DNA of 12,035 bases from an uncultured Rhodospirillaceae bacterium (GCA_913048145.1 CAJWVP010000049.1:1-12035); one strand, 5' to 3'. Counted from the first letter of the stretch, positions 1 through 6,753 are shown. The notes: generated by a model from the letters alone, not told the origin. Program-made: numbers and translations.

Positions 1-64
1 GTTCCGACCTCTCACCAGCATCGTCCAGCACAAGCACGCCGAACCGGTTCGGCACGTGGAAGCT
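1..64 (-). other. Unidentified coding-like fragment at window edge
   Basis: On the minus strand one frame is open from position 64 to the window edge and reads SFHVPNRFGVLVLDDAGERS, which looks like ordinary protein but is too short to name. It is not the frame of the adjoining cysteine desulfurase fragment, so the two are probably not one gene. The stretch contains a 16-base perfect palindrome at 38-53 (GCCGAACCGGTTCGGC). It joins the next piece at an AAGCTT (60-65). I cannot assign a function. Confidence 0.3.
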
Positions 65-293
65 TCCACTGAGCGTGGGTGACCAAGCCGTCTGCTCCCG
101 TTGTGAGGAGTGTGAGGCGGAAGCCCTCCCTCTTCAGCTGCTGCAGGGGATCAAGCACAGCATGGTGTTCGGTGCAGACGCTGATCAGGTGGCCAGGGCG
201 GCCCGCTTGCTCCGCCATCGCCCGGGCATGGCCCAGGAGGGCCAGATTGTTGGCCTCCGTGGCACCGCTCGTAAAGATCATCTGCTCTGGATC
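60..293 (-). pseudogene. Cysteine desulfurase (NifS/IscS family), internal fragment
   Basis: Read leftward from about 293, the frame gives DPEQMIFTSGATEANN, then a stretch containing TEHHAVLDPL and GADGLVTHAQW. These match the PLP-binding TSGATE loop and the PLP-stacking histidine region of class V cysteine desulfurases, which supply sulfur for Fe-S clusters and tRNA thiolation. Only about 75 residues of a roughly 380-residue family are present. The start, the PLP lysine and the catalytic cysteine loop are all missing. The similarity begins abruptly at GGATCC (289-294), where the histidine kinase ends in another frame, and stops near AAGCTT (60-65). It is therefore a displaced fragment, either from a chimeric join or a rearrangement, and not a working gene. 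Confidence 0.75.
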
Positions 294-1080
294 CTTGTTC
301 CAGCATTTCGACTTGCAAGCGCATGCGCGTCAACGGGGTTCGAAGGTCATGGGACACGCCGGCCAACATATCCGTGCGTTGACGGATTTGACGTACGATC
401 CGTTCCCGCATGGCCATGAATGCCGACGCGGCTTGGCGAACTTCCGCCGCACCTTCAGGTTTGAACGTTGAAACGTCCCGCCCCTTACCGAAATTCTCGG
501 CCGCATCGGCGAGGCGGCGAATGGGTTTCACCTGGTTGCGCATAAAAATTGTCGCCACCGCAAACAGAATAAGCGACGTTCCTATCATCCAAATGACAAA
601 AACATATGTGGTCGAACTGAACAGCCGCTTCCGCGGGGTTACCACATGCAAGACACCTTTCGGCAGTTGGATGTCGATCATCACGTGCCGACCGCGGCTG
701 TCGGCGTCAATATGAAAGGGTTTGCCAACAGCGCTCTTCAGCGCCTGTGATAGCATCCGCGTCATTAGGTCGTCGTTAATGTTCGGTGAATTATCGAGGA
801 CAGCCTTGTCCCGATAGGACACCGCTAATTGCATCGTCTCCGCGGCTAGATCGAAGATGCGACCCTGTACCTCAACAACCGGTTCATAGCGCATCAGGGA
901 AATTACCGCCGCAATATCACCTGCAACACTCCGCGCCAGCCGCAATGTCACCTTATCCCAATGGGTTTCATAGAAGATGGTCGCGGAAATAATTTGCAAC
1001 AAGATCAGTGGAGTTACGATGATCATCAGCGATCGACCGAGAAGGCTTTTCGGTAAATAATTTTTGATCCGTGACCTCAT
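151..1080 (-). CDS. EnvZ-like sensor histidine kinase, 3'-truncated and chimeric
   Basis: Membrane sensor kinase that would phosphorylate the OmpR-type regulator just upstream. From the ATG at 1080: transmembrane segment about residues 14-37, a periplasmic sensor of about 120 residues, a second transmembrane segment about 157-180, a HAMP domain about 181-232, and the phosphoacceptor box GVSHDLRTPLTRMRLQVEML with His244. True kinase sequence ends at residue 262. GGATCC at 289-294 encodes Gly263-Ser264, and the remaining codons down to 151 are the adjacent cysteine desulfurase fragment read out of frame (glycine, proline and cysteine rich). The second DHp helix and the whole ATP-binding HATPase_c domain (N, G1 and G2 boxes) are absent, so this version could not be active. 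The gene lies 15 bases after the regulator stop in the same operon. Authentic kinase sequence is 290-1080. Confidence 0.85.
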   Translation of the reverse strand: MRSRIKNYLPKSLLGRSLMIIVTPLILLQIISATIFYETHWDKVTLRLARSVAGDIAAVISLMRYEPVVEVQGRIFDLAAETMQLAVSYRDKAVLDNSPNINDDLMTRMLSQALKSAVGKPFHIDADSRGRHVMIDIQLPKGVLHVVTPRKRLFSSTTYVFVIWMIGTSLILFAVATIFMRNQVKPIRRLADAAENFGKGRDVSTFKPEGAAEVRQAASAFMAMRERIVRQIRQRTDMLAGVSHDLRTPLTRMRLQVEMLEQGSRADDLYERCHGGQQSGPPGPCPGDGGASGPPWPPDQRLHRTPCCA

Positions 1081-1095
1081 GGCACCGGCGCTTCG

Positions 1096-1788
1096 TCAAT
1101 CTGGACGCAGAACATAGCCCTTCCCGCGTACAGTTTTCAGATACCTGGGCATCCGCGGATCGATCTCAATCTTACGACGCAGCCTCGTGACCTGAACATC
1201 GACAGCGCGGCCACCGCCACTGGCGCCCGTCCGGGAGATTAACTCTTCGCGGGAGAAAACCTCGCCGGGACGCCGCGCCAGGACGCCTAATAGCGCAGAT
1301 TCGACTTCGGTCAAACGAACCGGACGACCGTCACTGACCAGTTCGCTTCGCGCTGGCCGAAACGTGACGTCGCCCATCTTGATCTCGGAGGGTGCGGTTT
1401 TCGATACTGGACACCGTTTGAGAATATTGCTGATCCTAAGCACAAGTTCCTTCGGCTCGAACGGTTTACCCAGGTAGTCATCCGCCCCCTGTTCCAAGCC
1501 TCGGATACGATCTTCCGACTCATTCATGGCGGTCAGCATCAAAATAGGCACCGATCTTGTCTTGCGAAAATGTTGAGCAAAATCCAGACCGCTTTCTCCA
1601 GGCATCATGAGATCCAATACGATGAGATCGAACTCCAACCCAACCAAACGGCTGCGCGCATCGGCGGCATCCTTTGCTCCTGTAACCATGAAATCGTGGT
1701 CGGAAAGAAACTTCACCAACAGCTTGCGCAGACGATCATCGTCATCGATAACGAGGATATGTGGCCGGTCAAGTACCAGCCCGTTCAT
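1096..1788 (-). CDS. OmpR/PhoB-family response regulator
   Basis: Two-component transcription factor of 230 residues, the normal length for the family. The receiver domain (about 8-122) has the acidic cluster Asp15-Asp18, phosphoacceptor Asp59 (LIVLDLMMPGE), Thr86 (LMLTAM) and Lys108 (DYLGKPF). The C-terminal winged helix (about 135-228) has the usual recognition-helix pattern AVDVQVTRLRRKIE and ends in LKTVRGKGYVL. The start overlaps the stop of the upstream marR-type gene by four bases (ATGA, 1785-1788), which implies translational coupling. The kinase gene follows 15 bases downstream. The MarR plus OmpR pair resembles petP-petR of Rhodobacter capsulatus, though here a kinase is attached. 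The target genes cannot be told from the sequence. Confidence 0.93.
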   Translation of the reverse strand: MNGLVLDRPHILVIDDDDRLRKLLVKFLSDHDFMVTGAKDAADARSRLVGLEFDLIVLDLMMPGESGLDFAQHFRKTRSVPILMLTAMNESEDRIRGLEQGADDYLGKPFEPKELVLRISNILKRCPVSKTAPSEIKMGDVTFRPARSELVSDGRPVRLTEVESALLGVLARRPGEVFSREELISRTGASGGGRAVDVQVTRLRRKIEIDPRMPRYLKTVRGKGYVLRPD

Positions 1789-2324
1789 CCTACCAACCTT
1801 CGCGTTTCGGATACCTGCGGTCCGGCCTCCCGGCGGCCGACACGATGGCGGTCTTCAGGATCGATGATGGCACGGAGTATGGCGCGAAATCCGGAGACAG
1901 AGTCGATCCCAGCATTTTCGAACGCGCCAATCACCCGCCGGCATTGCCGCGCCGTCAGTTGACGCTCTAATGCCACTCCCTTATCTGAGAGTAGAAGAAG
2001 CCGGCGTCGGCGGTCCGTGCTGTCCGTTTCTTGACGCACATACCCTTCATCGATCAGTTGGGTTAGCACGCGCGAAAGACTTTGTTTGGTGATCTTAAGG
2101 ATACCAAGGAGATCGCTGACGGAAATATTCGGGTTACGGCCGATGAAATATATGGCGCGATGATGGGCGCGACCAAAACCAAAATCAGCCAGTACGGCAT
2201 CGGCTTCTCCTGTGAAGTCCCGATAGGCAAAAAACAAAAGCTCAAGGACCTGGCGAAGCTTCTCCTCATCTTGCCCCCGCAACGAGGCCGTCAACTGGCA
2301 TAATGCGTGGTTCCGGTGCTCCAT
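1785..2324 (-). CDS. MarR-family transcriptional regulator (PetP-like)
   Basis: Dimeric winged-helix DNA-binding protein of about 179 residues. The helix-turn-helix lies about residues 67-90 (NISVSDLLGILKITKQSLSR) and is followed by the typical MarR wing, with GYVRQETDSTDRRRRLLLL including the conserved Asp-Arg-Arg. I prefer the ATG at 2324 because GGGGA sits about seven bases upstream; an in-frame ATG at 2339 would add five residues but has no clear ribosome binding site. It is the first gene of the marR-ompR-envZ operon and is divergent from ilvE, so self-regulation from the shared intergenic region is plausible. The Rhodobacter petP gene has the same position relative to an OmpR-type regulator. 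Confidence 0.88.
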   Translation of the reverse strand: MEHRNHALCQLTASLRGQDEEKLRQVLELLFFAYRDFTGEADAVLADFGFGRAHHRAIYFIGRNPNISVSDLLGILKITKQSLSRVLTQLIDEGYVRQETDSTDRRRRLLLLSDKGVALERQLTARQCRRVIGAFENAGIDSVSGFRAILRAIIDPEDRHRVGRREAGPQVSETRRLVG

Positions 2325-2339
2325 CGACAATCCCCACAT

Positions 2340-2442
2340 ACTCAGCAGAAAAATAAGGCAGTATTATTGACTTATATGCACGCGACTGATACGGAACGCA
2401 AGAACCTTTGGTATGCACTTCCGCTTACGAAAGAATATTATC
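2340..2442. promoter_or_regulatory. Divergent promoter region between marR and ilvE
   Basis: This AT-rich gap must hold the promoters for both divergent transcripts. It contains ATAAG (2353-2357) and its inverted copy CTTAT (2371-2375), separated by 13 bases, and a TTGACT at 2368-2373 that could be a plus-strand -35 element. No convincing -10 element at standard spacing was found. The inverted pair could be an operator for the MarR protein; this is inference only. Confidence 0.35.
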
Positions 2443-3339
2443 ATGGATAGTAATTCGTTCGACGATCGCGACGGTCAGATTTGGTATGACGGCAAAATGG
2501 GCCATTGGCGAGATGCTGATGTCCATGTTCTCACCCATGGCCTGCACTATGCTTCGTGCGTTTTCGAGGGCGAACGCTCCTATAACGGCAACATCTTCAA
2601 GTTGCGGGAACATACGGACCGTTTGCTGAAGTCAGCGAGCATTCTCGGTTTCGAAATTCCCTATTCAGCGGACGATATTGACGCCGCCTGCAACGAAGTG
2701 TGTAAGGTCAACTGCATCGTGGACGGCTACGTTCGGCCCGTCGCCTGGCGCGGTAGCGAGATGATGGGCGTCTCGGCCCAACAGAACACCATTCATTTGG
2801 CCATTGCCGCTTGGCCGTGGCCCTCTTATTTCTCGCCGGAAGCGCGGATGAAAGGTATCCGGCTGAAAACAAGCGAATGGCGGCGCCCCGCACCCGAGAC
2901 AGCCCCGACCGATTCCAAGGCTGCAGGCCTCTATATGATCTGTACCATGTCGAAGCACGCGGCCGAGGCGGAGGGCTATGATGATGCCTTGATGCTGGAT
3001 TGGCGAGGTCAGGTCGCTGAAGCCACGGGCGCCAACATTTTCCTGGTATTCGGCGACGGCAAACTGCACACCCCTACACCGGACTGTTTCCTGAACGGCA
3101 TCACCCGCCAGACGGTCATCGACTTGGCCGAAGCGCGCGGAATTGAAGTCATCGAACGCCCGATCATGCCCGAAGAGTTGGCCGACGCCACGGAGGTCTT
3201 TCTAACGGGCACGGCGGCGGAAGTCACCCCGGTCGGTGAAATCGATGACCACAAATTCACGGTCGGTGATATTTCGCGGTGGATGATGGATGACTACGAC
3301 AAGACCGTGGGCAAGGCATGTGGTGAAGCCGCCGCCTGA
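2443..3339 (+). CDS. ilvE: Branched-chain amino acid aminotransferase (class IV PLP)
   Basis: Transfers the amino group between glutamate and the 2-oxo acids of leucine, isoleucine and valine in the cytoplasm. Family features in order (numbered from the ATG at 2443): IWYDGKMGHWRDADVHVLTH, then HYASCVFEGERSY, IFKLREHTDRLL, the PLP lysine Lys159 in TDSKAAGLYM, and Glu193 in VAEATGANIF. LNGITRQTVIDLA and the phosphate-binding FLTGTAAEVTPV follow. Starting at 2443 gives 298 residues, the usual length, and a normal N-terminus (MDSNSFDDRDGQIW). An in-frame ATG at 2413 would add ten atypical residues. Neither start has a strong Shine-Dalgarno sequence. It is the only plus-strand gene here, and it ends just before an inverted repeat. 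A D-amino-acid aminotransferase or aminodeoxychorismate lyase is less likely given these motifs. Confidence 0.93.
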   Translation: MDSNSFDDRDGQIWYDGKMGHWRDADVHVLTHGLHYASCVFEGERSYNGNIFKLREHTDRLLKSASILGFEIPYSADDIDAACNEVCKVNCIVDGYVRPVAWRGSEMMGVSAQQNTIHLAIAAWPWPSYFSPEARMKGIRLKTSEWRRPAPETAPTDSKAAGLYMICTMSKHAAEAEGYDDALMLDWRGQVAEATGANIFLVFGDGKLHTPTPDCFLNGITRQTVIDLAEARGIEVIERPIMPEELADATEVFLTGTAAEVTPVGEIDDHKFTVGDISRWMMDDYDKTVGKACGEAAA

Positions 3340-3361
3340 TAGCGTATCCTATTCCCAAAGT

Positions 3362-3392
3362 GACAAAGGTCGGCAAATGCCCGGCCTTTGTC
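3362..3392. terminator. Stem-loop between convergent units (putative bidirectional terminator)
   Basis: GACAAAGGTCGG (3362-3373) pairs with CCGGCCTTTGTC (3381-3392) over 12 base pairs with one G-U, around a seven-base loop. It lies 23 bases after the ilvE stop and 10 bases beyond the end of the LOG pseudogene, so it could end transcription from both sides. Neither flank has a proper T-run, so intrinsic termination is not certain. Confidence 0.55.
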
Positions 3393-3401
3393 AGATCAGT
3401 G

Positions 3402-4120
3402 TTAAGATGTCCAGAGAATGCCCTCTGGCTTCCACATCGCGCTGTCGGTCAAGGGACAAACGAAATAGTCGAAGGCCCCATCTACGGGATCAGTCTTGAT
3501 AAACAATTCTAAGTCGCCGGCCGAGATAGTGCCATGCTCGACTAGGACCTCCAGATTGAACATATCGTCCCAATAGAAGTTCCCATGCAGCACAATGGGC
3601 AAAGGCTTGTTCACATCCTTAGTCTGAATGAGGGTCAGGGCCTCGAACAACTCCTACCTGACGCCAAAACCGCCGGGGAATACGACGATAGCCTTGGCCA
3701 AGTAGACGAACCAGATCTGGTGCATGAAAAAATAATGGAATTCGAAATTCAGTTCTCAGCTGATTTCGGGATTGTCATGCTGCTCAAAGGGCCGTGAAAT
3801 GTTGACCCCGGTATTGATCCCGTCGGCTTCCGAGGCGCCGCGATTGGCCGCCTCCATAATTCCAGGACCACCATCCGTGCAGACAAAACCGTCGGCTGCC
3901 CCCCAGCCGCTTTGACCAGGTGGTCGTCAGCCTACCCAACAGCATCCAAGTCACTTCGTAGAAGGTGGCGATGGCCAGATCGCATTCGGCGTGCACCACG
4001 TTCACCGCCTTGATAGCGCGCCGCCCAGCTGTTGAGGAACCGTTCATTCTCATAGGCCTTCGTGGCGTCATTAACGCTCATATCCGGGATCTTTTCCTCA
4101 ATGGAAAGGTTACTCTGCAT
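3402..4120 (-). pseudogene. LOG/TIGR00730-family nucleotide hydrolase, decayed
   Basis: The LOG family (formerly 'lysine decarboxylase') removes ribose phosphate from nucleoside 5'-monophosphates such as cytokinin ribotides. The ATG at 4120 gives MQSNLSIEEKIPDMSVNDAT and then AYENERFLNS, a normal start for the long form. About 50 residues, including the FFGSAR segment, are then missing, and sequence resumes with NVVHAECDLAIATFYEV near 4015 in another frame. A frameshift at the TTTT run (3885-3888) is needed to reach VCTDGGPGIMEAANRGASEA. In that frame TGA (3756-3758) and TAG (3654-3656) interrupt SRPFEQHDNP through YLAKAIVVFPGGFG to ELFEALTLIQT. The C-terminus runs to 3402. In total there is one deletion, at least one frameshift and two stops, so no full product is possible. 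The start overlaps the end of the HAD pseudogene by 11 bases, as in a former operon. Confidence 0.88.
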
Positions 4121-4787
4121 CGGCAAAGGCCGCCAATCCCGTCATGTCAGGAATCACGGCTGTTCCGGATGGAAAGGGATTGGACCACGAAGCCGCTACC
4201 CGACCAACGAAGGGCACTCCCGTATTCCGAGCTGCCCGATAGTCGGTCATGGCATCACCGACGGCGTGTCCCCAGGCGCCACGCCATGGTGCGCAAGGAC
4301 GGTCTCGACGATCTCTTCCTTCAGGCGCGGCGAGCCGTAGACGCCATCGAAGTAGGCGGTCATGCCGCGCCGCACTACGATCCGCAGGAGCTCGTCTTCC
4401 GGGGAGTCGGAAAAGATATAGAGTCGGCGCCCATCCGCACCGCCACCAGCATCTCCCTGGCTCAATCGACGGACGGACAGGCGGTGACTAACTCTTCGAC
4501 ATCGTCGGCAAACCGGTCAGCCAGCGCGGTCAGGTCTTGATGCGTCAGATCGATGCCCAGGAACGCCCAATGGCAATGTCGGATTTTCACAACCCGAGAA
4601 ATTCCTCCGTGTTCCGCATGATGAGCCAGGACCTTTTCCACGACGCCTTCGCCGTGTTCCGCATAGAGTTTTCGGAACGCGCAGTTTTTGATCTCGACGG
4701 ACTCAACCAAGACGCCATCGAAATCAAAAAAATGATCTGTGGGGAATTGACGTTACTCCACCGCTTCCGAAGACTTGTTACCCGCAT
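4110..4787 (-). pseudogene. HAD-family hydrolase (phosphoglycolate phosphatase-like), decayed
   Basis: The former product was a cytoplasmic HAD phosphatase of about 220 residues. Pieces in order: NSPQIIF, then motif I FDFDGVLVESVEIK in a different frame, separated by a run of seven T (minus strand; 4726-4732) that needs one more T. A good open stretch to DRFADDVEELVTACPSVD follows, then an in-frame TGA (4462-4464) before AREML where a glycine codon is expected. A frameshift near 4430-4455 leads to motif II GRRLYIFSDSPEDELLRIV, and another near 4262 leads to motif IV GDAMTDYRAARNTGVPFVGR. The frame ends at TAA 4110-4112 after LAAFADAE. The likely old start is the ATG at 4787, inside the 3' end of moaE; no start codon precedes motif I in its own frame. 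All signature motifs are recognisable but are spread over several frames. Confidence 0.87.
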
Positions 4788-5247
4788 GCACCCAACGCGC
4801 GGCCGCCGCATCGTCGCTATCACGCGCGTCCACCCATTGGCCACCTGAGGAACTGTCCTCCAGCTTCCAGAACGGGGCTTTCGTCTTCAGCCAGTCAATG
4901 AGGAAATGGCACGCTTCAAAGGCCGCTTCGCGATGCCCGGAGGCCGCCGCCACAAGGACGACCTGGTCACCGGGTTCCAGACGGCCATATCGATGGATAA
5001 TCAAGGTTGCTTCTAACGACCAACGGGCCTGGGCCTCGGTGTCGATCGTCTGTAGCGCCTTTTCCGTCATGCCCGGATAGTGCTCTAGGGTCATTCCGCT
5101 GATTTCCTCACCGGTGGCGCCCGGGCCACCCATGTCGCGAACCAATCCAACAAAAGTGCACAAACCACCAATGCCGTGATTGCCGGCCGTCAGGCGTCCG
5201 GTTTCTGCGCCGACATCAAAATCCTCAAGCTGAACGCGAACCGTCAG
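4753..5247 (-). CDS. moaE: Molybdopterin synthase catalytic subunit
   Basis: Large subunit of molybdopterin synthase. With thiocarboxylated MoaD it converts cyclic pyranopterin monophosphate to molybdopterin. The family core is present: CTFVGLVRD, LEHYPGMTEKAL, IIHRYGRLEPGDQVVLV, SGHREAAFEA and LKTKAPFWKLED. Lys121 and Lys128 match the two conserved lysines of the active site (Lys119 and Lys126 in E. coli). Homology continues upstream of any ATG, GTG or TTG as LTVRVQLEDFDVGAE to HGIGG, back to a CTG at 5245-5247. That CTG has GGGAGG five bases before it, so I take CTG as the start (164 residues). The first conventional start, TTG at 5163, would delete 28 conserved residues. The start follows the moaD stop by one base, and a decayed HAD gene overlaps the 3' end. 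Confidence 0.93.
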   Translation of the reverse strand: MTVRVQLEDFDVGAETGRLTAGNHGIGGLCTFVGLVRDMGGPGATGEEISGMTLEHYPGMTEKALQTIDTEAQARWSLEATLIIHRYGRLEPGDQVVLVAAASGHREAAFEACHFLIDWLKTKAPFWKLEDSSSGGQWVDARDSDDAAAARWVHAGNKSSEAVE

Positions 5248-5248
5248 G

Positions 5249-5500
5249 CTAGCCTCCCGTTACTGGTGGAAAAAACGCCACTTCGTCGCCCGGAGAAACG
5301 GGCTCATCCAGTGTAGCATATTCCTGATTGACCGCGACCCGGACCATGGCGTCATTGGCAAAGGCTGCGGCGAACCCCTCTCCCCGGCCTTCAAGCCAGG
5401 CCACGAGGTCGCGCGCCGTCCGGATGTCACCCGGTATATCCACGGTCTCCTCGCCAATGCCGGTCTTTTCCCGGACCCAAGCAAAATACAGTATCTTCAT
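5249..5500 (-). CDS. moaD: Molybdopterin synthase sulfur carrier subunit
   Basis: Small ubiquitin-fold protein of 83 residues that carries sulfur as a C-terminal thiocarboxylate into molybdopterin synthase. It starts MKILYFAWVREKTGI, has the PGDEVAFFPPV strand typical of the family and ends in the required Gly-Gly (PVTGG). The frame stays open far upstream to 5686, but that part lies inside moeA. The ATG at 5500 overlaps the moeA stop as ATGA (5497-5500), implying translational coupling. moaE follows after one base. Confidence 0.95.
   Translation of the reverse strand: MKILYFAWVREKTGIGEETVDIPGDIRTARDLVAWLEGRGEGFAAAFANDAMVRVAVNQEYATLDEPVSPGDEVAFFPPVTGG
5253..5258 (-). promoter_or_regulatory. 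Shine-Dalgarno GGGAGG deciding a CTG start of moaE
   Basis: On the minus strand GGGAGG overlaps the last codons of moaD and stands five bases before CTG at 5245-5247. It is one of the best ribosome binding sites in the window, and no other start codon lies at a suitable distance in the moaE frame. Confidence 0.65.
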
Positions 5501-6753
5501 CCACTGACCTCGTTGAACGGCAAAAACTGAACCACGTCTCCGGGTGCAACGCTTTCGATATCTTCTGGAAGCTCCACCAGTCCGTCCGCAGCAACCATGG
5601 AGGTAAGAATCCCCGCCCCCGAGGAACGGAACTTTTTTACTGACAACCCGGCCCCTGCCGTCTCCGACAGAATTGCCCGCAACCATTCCCGACGGCCCGT
5701 CTTCTTCTGGTGGTCGAACTCCGCGGTTACCGCATAGCGCGGCGCCACCGTTTCAGAGGCCCCCATCAACATGAGAAGCACAGAACGGGCGATGACCATA
5801 AACGTCACCATCGCCGCCACAGGATTTCCGGGAAGGCCAATAAAAGCTGCATCGCCGATGCGGCCCAACGCAATGGGGCGGCCCGGTTTAATGGCAAGCC
5901 GCCAGAAATCCACACTACCGTGGCGTTCAACCGCCGCTTTTACGTGATCCTCCTGACCGGCCGAAACCCCACCCGAGGTGACGATTACATGATGATCCTT
6001 GGCCGCGTCACCAATGGCCACTGCAATTGTCTGTTCATCATCGGGTAGGATACCGAGATCGGTGACATGACAACTCATACCCTCCAGCATGGACATAACC
6101 GAGTATCGGTTGGCATCGAAGATACTGCCTTCCGGGGCCTGATCGCTGGGATCGCAAACCTCGTCACCGGTGGAGAACACGGCGACCCGAAGCGCCCCCA
6201 TGACCTTCAATTCCTGAAAGCCAACGGATGCCGCCAGCCCCAATTCCTGCGGACGAAGCCGTTGGCCAGCTTTGAGAATGACAGAGCCTTGTTCGATATC
6301 CTCGCCTTTCTTCCGGCAATTCGCGCCCTGCTTCAGGCCCGCCGGCAAGATCACATCATTACCGTCAGCCTCGCAGTCTTCCTCCATGAAGACCGTTTCC
6401 ATGCCATCGGGCATAGGTGCGCCGGTGAAAATACGAATGGCCTCGCCCCGTCGGGCAGGGCGGTCCAACGGATGGCCGGCAGCAACGCGTCCGGTTACGG
6501 GTATCCGCGTGTCGCCATCAGCATTTAAATCTTCGAAGAACACGGCGTAGCCATCGACCGCACTGTTATCATGAGGCGGAACGCTCCGGTCGGCGATGAT
6601 GTCAGCGCTCAGAATGCGGCCTAGCGCCAAACGTAGTTCCACGGTTTCCGGATCGACAACCAGCGTGACCCGCTCACGCAATAAAGCCAAGGCATCGGTG
6701 ACGGGCATGAGTTCGCCACCAAAGGCAAAACAATCGTCCTTAAGCTGAGCCAT
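5497..6753 (-). CDS. moeA: Molybdopterin molybdenumtransferase
   Basis: Inserts molybdate into adenylylated molybdopterin to make Moco. The length of 418 residues fits the family. Visible motifs: VPPHDNSAVDGYAVF with Asp67 (E. coli Asp59), IFTGAPMPDGMETVFMEED, the molybdopterin-binding-like domain with FSTGDEV and GSIFDANRY, then VTSGGVSAGQEDH with Asp269 (E. coli Asp228). FWRLAIKPGRPIALG and GLPGNPVAAMVTF follow. Residues after about 335 form the C-terminal beta-barrel (domain IV). The ATG at 6753 lies inside the last codons of mobB (14-base overlap), and the stop overlaps the moaD start, so expression is likely coupled on both sides. Confidence 0.96.
   Translation of the reverse strand: MAQLKDDCFAFGGELMPVTDALALLRERVTLVVDPETVELRLALGRILSADIIADRSVPPHDNSAVDGYAVFFEDLNADGDTRIPVTGRVAAGHPLDRPARRGEAIRIFTGAPMPDGMETVFMEEDCEADGNDVILPAGLKQGANCRKKGEDIEQGSVILKAGQRLRPQELGLAASVGFQELKVMGALRVAVFSTGDEVCDPSDQAPEGSIFDANRYSVMSMLEGMSCHVTDLGILPDDEQTIAVAIGDAAKDHHVIVTSGGVSAGQEDHVKAAVERHGSVDFWRLAIKPGRPIALGRIGDAAFIGLPGNPVAAMVTFMVIARSVLLMLMGASETVAPRYAVTAEFDHQKKTGRREWLRAILSETAGAGLSVKKFRSSGAGILTSMVAADGLVELPEDIESVAPGDVVQFLPFNEVSG

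Noticed and set aside
75..715. Overlapping plus-strand open frames opposite the kinase and cysteine desulfurase fragment
   Set aside because: They lie opposite well-supported minus-strand coding sequence, have no recognisable motifs and are composition shadows.
3402..4787. A new two-gene HAD-LOG system built from small proteins
   Set aside because: The short open frames are pieces of two known families interrupted by stops and frameshifts, not separate small genes.
5501..5686. Upstream extension of the moaD reading frame
   Set aside because: It lies inside moeA and reads as arginine and glycine rich shadow; MoaD proper begins at the ATG overlapping the moeA stop.
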